Source: Echinicola sp. 20G
GTDB lineage: Bacteria > Bacteroidota > Bacteroidia > Cytophagales > Cyclobacteriaceae
Assembly: GCF_015533855.1 (NCBI RefSeq)
Contig: NZ_AP024154.1
Location: forward strand, 3,416,501 to 3,480,500
Reading direction: 5' to 3'
Length of the DNA stretch: 64,000 nt
Within the stretch, counting starts at the first letter, position 1. Each line of letters begins with the position of its first letter. Shown piece after piece: positions 1-7,855 of this stretch. The translations under genes were made by a program, and so were the position numbers. Below the pieces are notes generated by a model that did no database searches, was not told where the DNA came from, and saw nothing but the letters and a program-made list of their open reading frames with translations.

Positions 1-1032
1 TTGATCGATGGTGAAGAGACTTGGATGAAATATTTTGGGGAGAGCACGACCTTTATTTTATGGTTATGTTATATCCCTAGCAAAATATTGGGTTTAAGTT
101 ACCTGACAGGTAATATTTTATTCGGATTTCTAGGTTTTATAGGTGTCCGATACCTATTTGTGATGACGGCCGAACTATTTCCCCTGAATCATAAAGTGCT
201 GAACATCCCACTTTTCCCAACCATCTTCTATATGGCCAACTTTAATTTTTGGACCGCAGGAGTGGGAAAGGATTCGATATGCTTTTGGGCCATTGCCTGG
301 TTTATGTTCGCTATACAGAAATATGATAGCCGGTGGTGGCAAGGCTTGCTTGCTTTCTTTTTTGTCTACATGGCCCGCCCCCACATGGGGCAAGCTTTGA
401 TAGGAGGCACTGCGATTGCGATTATCTTTGGTTCCGAAATGAGAAGGGAGTATAAAGTGTCTTTGGGTGTTTTGGCACTTTTTGGAACAATTTATTTAAG
501 CTCACATACTTTAGAAGTTATTAAATTAGATGAGCTTTCTATGGAAAGTTTGGAATCGTATACTGGTACTAAAATGAAGAATTTGAGTAGTGGAAATGTA
601 GGGTCAGGTGTAGATATGTCCAATTACCCACTTCCTTTTAAGGTCTTTACCTATCTCTATCGCCCCATTTTTATTGATGCCCATAATATCATGTCATTTT
701 TAAGTTCAATTGAAAATGCACTTTATTTATGGTTGAGCTTTTTTATCATTCGAAACTGGACTACTGAAGCGATTAGGGATATGCCGGTATTTTTGAAAGT
801 GGGTTTTGTGACTTTTATTCCGGTGACCTTGGCCTTTGCCAATAGCTTGGGTAACCTCGGGGTGATTATGCGAATGAAAAACATGATGATGATTTATTTT
901 GTATTGTTTATTTTCTTTTTAATTGCCTATAATAAAAAGCTCCGCTATCAGAGATTTATGGAAAAGCAGCATTTTTACCAAAGAAGAAAGGCAATCATTG
1001 CAGAGAAAGAAGCCGCTAAAAACCAGGTTTGA
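1..1032 (+). CDS. Polytopic membrane protein of a polysaccharide cluster, 5' end cut off by the window
   Basis: The reading frame is open from base 1, and the TTG there is an internal codon rather than a start. Its paralogue at 3458-4603 has about 80 more N-terminal residues before the aligned part. At least seven hydrophobic segments are visible. Both proteins share a central block with MSNY, then RP.F.DA.N, then ENA, and a late block N.LGNLG..MRMK. I know no named function for this family. Its place among glycosyltransferases and its many membrane segments make a polymerase (Wzy-like) or other membrane step in exopolysaccharide synthesis plausible, but this is inference. The C-terminus is a basic, coiled cytoplasmic-looking tail (about residues 315-343). 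It is followed after 56 bp by a glycosyltransferase on the same strand. Confidence 0.8.
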   Translation: MIDGEETWMKYFGESTTFILWLCYIPSKILGLSYLTGNILFGFLGFIGVRYLFVMTAELFPLNHKVLNIPLFPTIFYMANFNFWTAGVGKDSICFWAIAWFMFAIQKYDSRWWQGLLAFFFVYMARPHMGQALIGGTAIAIIFGSEMRREYKVSLGVLALFGTIYLSSHTLEVIKLDELSMESLESYTGTKMKNLSSGNVGSGVDMSNYPLPFKVFTYLYRPIFIDAHNIMSFLSSIENALYLWLSFFIIRNWTTEAIRDMPVFLKVGFVTFIPVTLAFANSLGNLGVIMRMKNMMMIYFVLFIFFLIAYNKKLRYQRFMEKQHFYQRRKAIIAEKEAAKNQV

Positions 1033-1088
1033 AGCCTCATCGTTTTGGAATTTATAATCGTAGAAAAAATAATTAATCAGCTGATTAC

Positions 1089-2156
1089 GTGAACAAAGGC
1101 CAAAAGAAAAATGTACTTTTTCTTCCAAAGTATCCACGTTTAGGAGCAAGTAGTCGCTTGAGAACCTATCAGTATTTGCCTCTGTGGGAAGAAAAAGGGG
1201 TTTCTTTCACGGTCAAGCCCCTATTCAATGAACAATATTTAAGGGAGTTGTACAACAATGGTAATATTAGCAAAAGAAATGTATTGTGGTGTTATTTTGA
1301 AAGGTGGAAAGTGTTATGGACTGTGAAAAAATATAACTGGGTTGTCATAGAAAAAGAGCTTTTCCCTTATTTGCCCTATTTTTTTGAAAAAATAGCCTAT
1401 AAGATTGGTCCGCATTATATTTTGGATTATGATGATGCTATCTTTCATCATTATAATAGAAAAGGTTCTTGGTGGAGGGGGATATTAAAAAATAAAATTG
1501 ATAAGGTGATGGCCAAGGGTAACCAAGTTTGGGCGGGCAACCCCTATTTGGCTACAACAGCTGAAGAGTCTGGAGCTGCAGAAGTCACCGTTTTGCCCAC
1601 AGTAATTGATTTACACCGCTATCCAGTCCTTCCCAAAAAAGATTCAAAAACTATTAAGATAGGCTGGGTAGGCTCTCCAACTACGCTAAAGTATTTAGAA
1701 AGGCTGAAGCCTGTGTTTGAAGTGTTGATGAAGCAATTTGATATTAGACTTTGCATCATTGCCCATGGTGAAGGCATAGGTTTGAAGTCTATTGAAGAAA
1801 ACCTAGTTTGGTCGGAAAATATAGAGGTAGAACTGATCAGGGATTTAGATATTGGCTTAATGCCGCTGGAGGATACCCCTTGGGAGCAAGGGAAATGTGC
1901 TTATAAACTGATACAATATATGGCATGCTGTCTACCTGTTATTGCTTCTCCAATTGGGATGAACAAAGAGGTGGTGATACATGGCCATAATGGATATTGG
2001 GCAAATGACCATCAAGATTGGGAGCATTATTTAAAAAAATTAATCGAAAATCCTGCTCTTAGGGCTCAAATGGGACAGGAAGGTAGAAAAATAGTGGAAG
2101 AGAAATATACTCTCCAGCACAATTGGAAAAAGGTAAAGTCCTTGATAGGCTTCTAA
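1089..2156 (+). CDS. Glycosyltransferase, GT4-like (GT-B fold)
   Basis: A 355-residue protein starting at GTG. No ATG occurs near the conserved N-terminus, where the first strand VLFLPKYPRLGASSRLRTY is typical of a GT-B Rossmann domain. The second domain starts near residue 193 (KIGWVGSPTT). The donor-side block around residues 262-300 reads GKCAYKLIQYMACCLPVIAS, the usual GT4 pattern of a conserved lysine followed by a 'YMACGLPVVAS'-like strand. It would transfer a sugar from a nucleotide-sugar donor to a lipid-linked oligosaccharide on the cytoplasmic side. Sugar and linkage cannot be read from the sequence. It lies 54 bp before the next glycosyltransferase and is probably co-transcribed with it. 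Confidence 0.85.
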   Translation: MNKGQKKNVLFLPKYPRLGASSRLRTYQYLPLWEEKGVSFTVKPLFNEQYLRELYNNGNISKRNVLWCYFERWKVLWTVKKYNWVVIEKELFPYLPYFFEKIAYKIGPHYILDYDDAIFHHYNRKGSWWRGILKNKIDKVMAKGNQVWAGNPYLATTAEESGAAEVTVLPTVIDLHRYPVLPKKDSKTIKIGWVGSPTTLKYLERLKPVFEVLMKQFDIRLCIIAHGEGIGLKSIEENLVWSENIEVELIRDLDIGLMPLEDTPWEQGKCAYKLIQYMACCLPVIASPIGMNKEVVIHGHNGYWANDHQDWEHYLKKLIENPALRAQMGQEGRKIVEEKYTLQHNWKKVKSLIGF

Positions 2157-2210
2157 CTAATTGAGCTACTTTCAAAATAATCGCTTTTCTAAAACCAGAC
2201 GAGAAACAAT

Positions 2211-3443
2211 ATGTGTCAACCTAAAGGACATTCCTATAGAAGGCTTCTATTTATTACATGGGATGGTGGAAACACGAATTATCTTGAGAGTTTATTTTTG
2301 CCCATTCTTCACGGACTTTGTGAAAAGGAAAATATCCAATGCATGGTATTACAATTTTCCTGGGCTAGCGCTGATAAAGTAAATGAACTTCAGCAAATGG
2401 TTGAGTATCATGGAATGATATATGAGCATATTCCTATTAAAAGGAATTTGCATCCAATATTGGGAACCGTGTTGGCTATGGGAAAGGGAAGGAAAAAGGT
2501 CATGCAACTGGTTAAATCAAAGAAGATTGACCTGATAATGGCAAGAAGCACCATGCCAGGAATGTTGCTGAACATCCTTTGGCCAAGCCTAAAAAAGAAC
2601 AGGGTGGAGGTGATATTTGACGCTGATGGGCTGCCTTTGGAAGAACGTTTGGATTTTACCTCACTGGTTAAAACTGATTATCAGTACAGGTTTTTAAAAT
2701 CCCAAGAGAGAAAAATATTGCTTCGGTCACATGTAGTGTTGGCAAGAACACAAAAAGCTATAGACCACTATGTAGATAGCCTAGGTGAGCAGTACCGTAA
2801 GAAGTTTTGTTTAGTGAGCAATGGTAGAAAGGAAAGTGACTTTTCATATAGCGAAAAAGATAGAGTTAGCATTCGCCTGTCCCTAGGTTTGAAGAAGAAA
2901 GATAAGTTATGGGTATATGTGGGCTCTTTAGGGCCGCAATATGCTTTAGAAGAAATGTTGGTGCTTTATGAGGCTTATCAAAAGAAAAATAGCCAATGTC
3001 GATTTTTGATCCTGACAAATCATTTAGATTATATTAATAAACGTTTATCTAAGTCCATCTCGGATAAAATTATTGTTTACAAGACAGACTTTAAGAGTAT
3101 ACCAGCTTACCTCTCTGCAGCCGACCTTGCATTTTCATTGCGATTGCCGACTTATAGCATGAGGGGAGTTGCTCCTATCAAATTGGGGGAGTACTTGATG
3201 ATGGGACTTCCGGTAATTGCCAGCAAAGGTATTGGAGATACAGAGGAGCTACTGAAAGAAAAGTCCTTTGTGCACCTTTATGATCATGAAGATCCAAATA
3301 GGGTAACTCAGGCAATGAAATGGATAGAGGATATGTCTGTTATAGACCGAAATGAAATCAAAAAGTTTGCGTTAGCTCACTTTACATTAGAGAAAAGTAT
3401 CTTTGACTATGAAAGTGCGTTCAGTAGGTTTTCAAAAGGCTAA
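2211..3443 (+). CDS. Glycosyltransferase, GT4-like
   Basis: A 410-residue GT-B type protein. The N-terminal domain starts with LLFITWDGGNTNYLESLFLP, a form common in glycosyltransferases of exopolysaccharide clusters. The C-terminal domain starts near residue 240 (LWVYVGSLGPQYALEEML). The donor-binding block is VAPIKLGEYLMMGLPVIAS, near residues 322-340. It ends 14 bp before the next membrane protein gene, so translation and transcription are probably coupled in an operon. An overlapping shorter frame at 2161-2382 is a shadow. Acceptor and donor are unknown. Confidence 0.85.
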   Translation: MCQPKGHSYRRLLFITWDGGNTNYLESLFLPILHGLCEKENIQCMVLQFSWASADKVNELQQMVEYHGMIYEHIPIKRNLHPILGTVLAMGKGRKKVMQLVKSKKIDLIMARSTMPGMLLNILWPSLKKNRVEVIFDADGLPLEERLDFTSLVKTDYQYRFLKSQERKILLRSHVVLARTQKAIDHYVDSLGEQYRKKFCLVSNGRKESDFSYSEKDRVSIRLSLGLKKKDKLWVYVGSLGPQYALEEMLVLYEAYQKKNSQCRFLILTNHLDYINKRLSKSISDKIIVYKTDFKSIPAYLSAADLAFSLRLPTYSMRGVAPIKLGEYLMMGLPVIASKGIGDTEELLKEKSFVHLYDHEDPNRVTQAMKWIEDMSVIDRNEIKKFALAHFTLEKSIFDYESAFSRFSKG

Positions 3444-3457
3444 TACCCTAAGTCAAT

Positions 3458-4603
3458 ATGCTACAGTACTTCTTTGTTTTTCTGCTTCTGCTGTTATTGG
3501 TGTTTTCAAATTGGCGTTTGGGGAAAGAGGGAATTCTCCCTACTAAAGCAGTGGGGCATCTACATTCTCTTCTTGTAATTCAATTGATTTTTGCCTTTAT
3601 CTATCACCAATATGTCGAAGCCAATGGCGGTGATGCTGTTGCATATTGGAATTTGAATGGTCCACTGGCCAACCCTGATGCCCAAGGATGGTGGGATTAT
3701 TTTGGGATAGGCTATCCTTTTATGTATTGGCTCAATTATATCCCCTCTTCCTACCTGTCTTGGGATATTTTGACAGGGAATTTATTGTACAGTTTGCTTG
3801 GTTTTTTGGGCTTTAGGTATTTGTTTTTATTACTGTACAAACATTTCAAAACAGCTAAATTTATTTTTGGTGTTCCTTGGGCTGTGCTGCTTTTGTATCT
3901 TCCCAATCTACATTTTTGGACTGCTGGAGTTGGTAAAGAAGCTTTGTGTTTTTTTAGCCTAGCCTTATGTTTGTGGGGCTTGGATAGAAGGAGCCTTACA
4001 TACATAGTACTATCAACGGCCCTTGTTTTCATGGTGCGTCCCTATTTGGCTTGGGTATTTATTTTCTGTCTGGGTATGGCCGCCGTTTTCTTTGATTCTA
4101 GCTTTAAGAAGGGAAAATTAATTGGAGGAGGACTTTTGCTTCTTTCATTAGGGGCGATACCTTTACTTTTTGTGCATGTTGGAGTGGATAGTTTTGATAT
4201 AGAGGGCATTCATTCATTTATTGGCAGACAGTTTAATATGCTTTCAAGTGAGAGAGTAGGATCCAGGGTGCCTATGTCCAATTATTCTTTAGTAGAAAGA
4301 TTGGGGACATATTGGTTTAGGCCATTATTTTTTGATGCCTATAATTGGAGTACTCATATCGCCTCTATGGAAAATGCAGTTTTTATTTTAATGCTTATTG
4401 CTGTGAGTTTTAGAACAAAGCTAGCCAATTGGACAGCGGCACCCTTCTTGATGAAGTTTGGCATTTTACTATTTTTAGTTACCACGCTGCTTTATGCAAA
4501 TACCCTAGGTAACTTGGGAATTATGATGCGGATGAAAAGTCTGTATATGCTTTTTCCTTTGATTTTGATAGGAAGTATGCGTGAGAGAAAACAAAGTGTT
4601 TAA
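3458..4603 (+). CDS. Polytopic membrane protein, paralogue of the gene at the left edge
   Basis: A 381-residue protein with roughly nine to ten hydrophobic segments. It begins with a strongly hydrophobic helix (MLQYFFVFLLLLLLVFSNW). It aligns over its whole visible length with the protein at 1-1032, sharing LTGN.L...LGF.G.RYLF, FWTAGVGK, VGS.V.MSNY, RP.F.DA.N and LGNLG.MMRMK. Two members of one membrane family around two glycosyltransferases suggest duplication within a polysaccharide operon. A role in polymerisation or in moving lipid-linked sugars is a guess from topology and neighbours. No clear terminator follows, but it is the last gene of the run before a 770-bp gap. Confidence 0.8.
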   Translation: MLQYFFVFLLLLLLVFSNWRLGKEGILPTKAVGHLHSLLVIQLIFAFIYHQYVEANGGDAVAYWNLNGPLANPDAQGWWDYFGIGYPFMYWLNYIPSSYLSWDILTGNLLYSLLGFLGFRYLFLLLYKHFKTAKFIFGVPWAVLLLYLPNLHFWTAGVGKEALCFFSLALCLWGLDRRSLTYIVLSTALVFMVRPYLAWVFIFCLGMAAVFFDSSFKKGKLIGGGLLLLSLGAIPLLFVHVGVDSFDIEGIHSFIGRQFNMLSSERVGSRVPMSNYSLVERLGTYWFRPLFFDAYNWSTHIASMENAVFILMLIAVSFRTKLANWTAAPFLMKFGILLFLVTTLLYANTLGNLGIMMRMKSLYMLFPLILIGSMRERKQSV

Positions 4604-4958
4604 GCGCTCGCTATCCAGAAAGTACGTTGATTAGGCTTAACCAAATTAAATAAACTACTACAGGCCTACTAAACAATTCCAATGAACATCAGGTGAATGG
4701 GCTGGTTCATGAACATAGGTATAGTTTTGATTTACTGAAAAAGGTGGTTAAGCGCTTGTTTAGGGCTATTTATATATTCTTGTTAAAATTTTAGCAATTG
4801 TGACTTGATATTTTCTATCTGTTTTATTAATTATTCAATAAATTTATTTTTAAATTAAATATTATGTAAATATTTGGCTGTTTTGTTGATAAAATTTGAA
4901 TTTATAAATCAATGTATTACCTTTGAAATATAAACAAAAAGACAAAAGGTCTTTATAT

Positions 4959-4981
4959 ACTGTAGGGTGTTGAAATTGGCA
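4959..4981 (+). repeat. Direct repeat, copy 1 (23 bp), 5' part of a tRNA-like gene
   Basis: The stretch is identical to 5076-5098. It covers the 5' acceptor strand and D-arm of the tRNA-like gene described at 5078. After it, this copy diverges into a palindrome. Confidence 0.85.
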
Positions 4982-5044
4982 TCCCGATAGCTATCGGGAC
5001 TGTCTCGGGGTCAAATAATACTTGTTTTGACTTTAGCACTACAG
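4961..5044 (+). pseudogene. Degenerate copy of the tRNA-like gene
   Basis: It begins with the same 5' acceptor strand and D-arm as the element at 5078. In place of the end of the D-arm and the left anticodon arm it has an 18-bp palindrome (4982-4999), then rejoins at TGTCTCGGGG. The 3' side has a small hairpin (GTCAAA at 5010-5015 with TTTGAC at 5026-5031) and ends with CTACA (5039-5043), which can pair with the starting TGTAG. There is no recognisable T-arm. It looks like a decayed or rearranged duplicate. Whether it is transcribed is unknown. Confidence 0.45.
4982..4999. repeat. Perfect 18-bp palindrome TCCCGATAGCTATCGGGA
   Basis: A perfect inverted repeat inside the degenerate tRNA-like copy. 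I recall similar CCCGATAGCTATCGGG palindromes as dispersed repeats in Cyclobacteriaceae genomes, but no second copy was noticed in this window. It may have been inserted into the tRNA-like sequence. Confidence 0.6.
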
Positions 5045-5075
5045 TAAAAGATTTTAAGTTTTGTATTTATACTAC

Positions 5076-5098
5076 ACTGTAGGGTGTTGAAATTGGCA
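5076..5098 (+). repeat. Direct repeat, copy 2 (23 bp)
   Basis: Identical to 4959-4981. Here it continues into a complete tRNA-like cloverleaf. Confidence 0.85.
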
Positions 5099-5203
5099 GA
5101 CAAGCCCTCCTGTCTCGGGGGTGGGGATCAATGGAAAAAGCAAATATCGAGCTCGTGTTTTGCCTAACTGCCCCGTGGAGGTTCGAGTCCTTCTCCTACA
5201 GCA
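5078..5203 (+). tRNA. tRNA-like gene with very long variable arm (Leu/Ser-like body, apparent anticodon GUC)
   Basis: A cloverleaf can be drawn by hand. The acceptor strands are TGTAGGG (5078-5084) and TCCTACA (5194-5200). The D-arm is TTG (5087-5089) with CAA (5101-5103) around a leucine-type loop AAATTGGCAGA. The anticodon stem is CCCTC (5105-5109) with GGGGG (5117-5121) around loop CTGTCTC. The T-arm is GGAGG (5177-5181) with CCTTC (5189-5193) around TTCGAGT. The variable region is about 55 nt, closed by GGGG (5123-5126) and CCCC (5171-5174), with an inner stem GCAAA/TTTGC. Known Leu/Ser tRNAs have far shorter arms. The loop would read GUC (Asp), which does not fit a Leu-like body. The 3' end is G-CA, without a full CCA. 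It could be a rare functional tRNA, a tRNA-derived regulatory RNA, or a relic. All four helices are intact, so I favour a transcribed RNA. Confidence 0.5.
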
Positions 5204-5314
5204 GGTTATTTTGGGTTTATTGTTAATTGACTAAAGCTATGGGATTTTGTTTCATAGCTTTTTGCGTTTTAGGACAATAGGTTTTTGGGTTTAGCTAAAT
5301 AGCTAATGGTATAG

Positions 5315-5362
5315 AAAAAAGGTCTTAAACTCACTTTAAAGTAGTGAGCCTAAGACCTTTTC
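5315..5362. terminator. Long bidirectional terminator hairpin
   Basis: AAAAGGTCTTA (5317-5327) pairs with TAAGACCTTTT (5351-5361), with an inner CTCACT/AGTGAG stem. A/T runs lie on both sides. It sits 15 bp past the stop of the minus-strand gene at 5377-5760 and can also end transcripts coming from the tRNA-like gene. Confidence 0.8.
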
Positions 5363-5376
5363 TTGGTTTGAAAAAG

Positions 5377-5760
5377 TTAGCATTGAAGGTTAAGATTCAT
5401 TTGGCTGCAAATATTTTTGAACAGCAACTTGATTTGTGGAGTAAGTTTTGATTCGTAAGAATAATAGGAAGGAGCTTTTATGACACATAGAGTATTTTTT
5501 TCATTTTGAAATAGCTTATTTTTAGAAGCTTTTGAGTTGCTAATGGCATTAAACAGCGTTTTCGGATCCTCATTTAAGCAATCGCAATCTGATTCATAAG
5601 ATGCGGAAAGCAATTGTGTGTTTTCTAAAATCTGGTTACCAATGGCATAAGTTACCTGGTGGGTTCTATAGGAAATTTTTTTAGCCTCTCTAGGAAAGAC
5701 AGCTATAAATCCTCCAATTAAAACAATGATTAGGAATTTAATTTTAGTTAAGGTTTTCAT
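5377..5760 (-). CDS. Hypothetical protein with N-terminal membrane anchor or signal
   Basis: A 127-residue protein that I do not recognise. Residues 1-22 (MKTLTKIKFLIIVLIGGFIAVF) look like an uncleaved signal-anchor or a signal peptide without an obvious cleavage box. The rest is polar, with five cysteines (CDC near residue 60, then C92, C117 and C127), which would suit a periplasmic protein with disulfides. It stands alone between a strong terminator downstream and a 450-bp gap upstream. A short conserved gene or an orphan is equally possible. Confidence 0.55.
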   Translation of the reverse strand: MKTLTKIKFLIIVLIGGFIAVFPREAKKISYRTHQVTYAIGNQILENTQLLSASYESDCDCLNEDPKTLFNAISNSKASKNKLFQNEKNTLCVIKAPSYYSYESKLTPQIKLLFKNICSQMNLNLQC

Positions 5761-6211
5761 GGTTCAATCATAAATGGGGCATGGGCCCTGTTAAAAATTT
5801 TGTACAGCAATCAACTCATTAGGTGGTTCATTAATGTGCCATGTTTATCAATGTTGATGTTGTAAAGGTATTGATAATCAACGGGTAATAAAATACCAAT
5901 ATCACGGTATTTTAGCAAGTAAGGGTTGTGAGGTTCTCAAAGTACTATATTGAATGTGTGATGATGGACTCTCTATCCCGAGAAAAACTTAATATGGATA
6001 CATTAGTTTTAGTAGTAATCTGTCAGGAATAATGAAATGAATACTTAAGCCTACTTCGATCAAGTGGTTTCCTGAAAATAATAATTGAAACTTTAAATTG
6101 ATAGGTGTAATAAGTGCAAGTGTTTGAACGTAAATACTTTAAGTAGCCTGTTGATAAGCAAGTGAATAAATTGTTTAAAATCTTTGGTTCAAAGGAGCTA
6201 CATTTGTTACT
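5761..6211. other. Intergenic region upstream of dnaB
   Basis: No gene or strong repeat was seen in these 451 bp. They separate divergent genes, so promoters for both are expected. The only clear motif is the -7-like box next to the dnaB start. Confidence 0.5.
6199..6206 (+). promoter_or_regulatory. Possible dnaB promoter -7 box (TACATTTG)
   Basis: This is an exact match to the Bacteroidota -7 consensus TAnnTTTG. It ends only 5 bp before the ATG, so if used the mRNA would be nearly leaderless. No TTTG at the expected spacing for a -33 box was found. Confidence 0.35.
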
Positions 6212-7810
6212 ATGGCAGAAGGAAATACCACAGGAAGAGAACGTACACCGTACAGAAGAAAAAACAGTTTAGATGCTGGTTTGGTCAATGGGGTAGGGAA
6301 GATCCCCCCTCAGGCAATTGACTTGGAAGAGGCAGTTTTGGGGGCTTTGATGCTTGAAAAAGAAGCCATCACGGCTGTGGTGGATATTCTGAAGCCAGAC
6401 AGTTTTTACAAGGATGCCCATAAAGAGATTTATGATGCGATTTTGATGCTTTTTAATGAAAGTGAGCCTATCGATCTTTTGACTGTTACGAATAAGCTGA
6501 GAAAAAATGGTAAACTGGAAATAGCAGGTGGCGCTTTTTATATTACGGAATTGACTTCCAAAATATCCTCCGCGGCCAATATTGAATACCACGCGAGAAT
6601 CATCACCGAGCAGGCGATGAAGCGCCATATGATCCGGATCTGTTCAGAGATACAGCGTGAAGCTTATGAGGAAACCACCGATGTGTTTGAGCTATTGGAC
6701 ACGATGGAATCCTCTCTTTTCGAAATTTCCGAAAATAATATCCGTAAAAACTATGCGGACATGAAGTCCATTATGCGGGAAGCTATTACTGAGTTGGAAG
6801 GTAAGAAAGACCTGGCAGATGGACTGACAGGGGTTCCAAGTGGTTTTACAGCCTTGGACAGGGTAACTTCTGGGTGGCAAAAATCCGATTTGGTGATTAT
6901 TGCGGCTCGTCCTGCCATGGGTAAAACAGCCTTTGTCCTTTCGGTGCTTAGAAATGCCGCGGTGGACCATAGCCGTCCCGTAGCGATTTTCTCTCTGGAG
7001 ATGTCGGCGGTTCAGTTGGTAAACCGTTTGATATCCTCTGAAGCTGAGCTGGACTCAGAAAAAATCAAAAAGGGTAATCTGGCTGATTATGAGTGGGAGC
7101 AGTTGATCCATAAAACCAGCAAACTTTCCTCGGCACCTTTGTTTGTGGATGATACCCCAGCACTGTCCATTTTGGAATTAAGGGCCAAGTGCCGTCGTTT
7201 GAAAGCGCAAAGTGATATCCAAATGATTGTGATCGATTACTTGCAGCTGATGTCAGGGGATTCAAAGTCAAGTGCCAGTGGCAATAGGGAGCAGGAGATT
7301 TCAAGTATCTCTCGGGCATTGAAGAAAATTGCCAAGGAACTTGAAGTTCCTGTGATTGCACTTTCTCAGCTATCCAGGGCAGTAGAAACCAGGGGAGGAG
7401 ATAAGCGGCCTCAGCTTTCCGATTTGAGGGAATCTGGAGCGATCGAGCAGGATGCGGATATTGTAATGTTCCTTTACCGTCCTGAATATTACGGTATCAA
7501 TGAAGATGAGGAAGGAAACAGTACTTTGGGAACTGGTGAGGTAATTATAGCTAAGCACCGTAGTGGTTCTTTGGAAACGGTAAGACTTCGATTTATCGGT
7601 AAGTATACCAAGTTTGCTGACCTTGAGCTCAACGTTCCTTATCAGTCGCAAGCCCAGGAGGCCATGTATGGCAATAAATTCCCATCAGCAGCAGGTGGAA
7701 AAGGCTTTGATGATTCCAATATGATCAGGATCCAAAGTAAAGCCAATGGACCGGATGAAGATGATGCTTTCCCAGGAGGATTGGGTAGCAATGAGCCTGC
7801 ACCATTTTAA
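6212..7810 (+). CDS. dnaB: Replicative DNA helicase DnaB
   Basis: This is the hexameric 5'-3' helicase that unwinds DNA at the replication fork and recruits primase. The 532 residues carry the N-terminal DnaB domain (about residues 32-135), a linker, and the RecA-like ATPase domain. Walker A is AARPAMGKTAF (about 231-241). Later motifs include EMSAVQLVNRLISSE, the Walker B strand VIDYLQLMSG and DLRESGAIEQDAD. The C-terminal 60 residues are a low-complexity tail common in Bacteroidota DnaB. There is no intein, although DnaB is a frequent intein site. An AAAGGAG stretch lies 15 bp before the ATG, too far for a usual ribosome binding site. The next gene follows after 45 bp. Confidence 0.97.
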   Translation: MAEGNTTGRERTPYRRKNSLDAGLVNGVGKIPPQAIDLEEAVLGALMLEKEAITAVVDILKPDSFYKDAHKEIYDAILMLFNESEPIDLLTVTNKLRKNGKLEIAGGAFYITELTSKISSAANIEYHARIITEQAMKRHMIRICSEIQREAYEETTDVFELLDTMESSLFEISENNIRKNYADMKSIMREAITELEGKKDLADGLTGVPSGFTALDRVTSGWQKSDLVIIAARPAMGKTAFVLSVLRNAAVDHSRPVAIFSLEMSAVQLVNRLISSEAELDSEKIKKGNLADYEWEQLIHKTSKLSSAPLFVDDTPALSILELRAKCRRLKAQSDIQMIVIDYLQLMSGDSKSSASGNREQEISSISRALKKIAKELEVPVIALSQLSRAVETRGGDKRPQLSDLRESGAIEQDADIVMFLYRPEYYGINEDEEGNSTLGTGEVIIAKHRSGSLETVRLRFIGKYTKFADLELNVPYQSQAQEAMYGNKFPSAAGGKGFDDSNMIRIQSKANGPDEDDAFPGGLGSNEPAPF

Positions 7811-7855
7811 AAAAAACGTTGAAAAAATTAGAACATAAAAGTTACAATTGATACA

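Larger units (their letters stand above)
4604..5376. other. Gene-poor gap with tRNA-like elements
   Basis: No credible protein gene is seen here. From about 4604 to 4958 the DNA is very AT-rich with no clear structure. From 4959 to 5203 it holds two tRNA-like elements, and at 5315-5362 a long terminator hairpin. These are listed separately. Confidence 0.6.

Noticed and set aside
1..240. N-terminal deletion of the first membrane protein
   Set aside because: The shortening compared with its paralogue is explained by the window edge.
2161..2382. 73-codon frame starting before the second glycosyltransferase
   Set aside because: It overlaps the conserved start of the glycosyltransferase in another frame and has no family features.
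4959..5098. The 23-bp repeats as attachment sites of a mobile element
   Set aside because: Integration sites normally copy the 3' end of a tRNA gene; here the 5' end is repeated, only about 95 bp lie between, and no integrase is present.
6212..7810. Intein or insertion in DnaB
   Set aside because: All ATPase motifs follow at normal distance and the length is normal.
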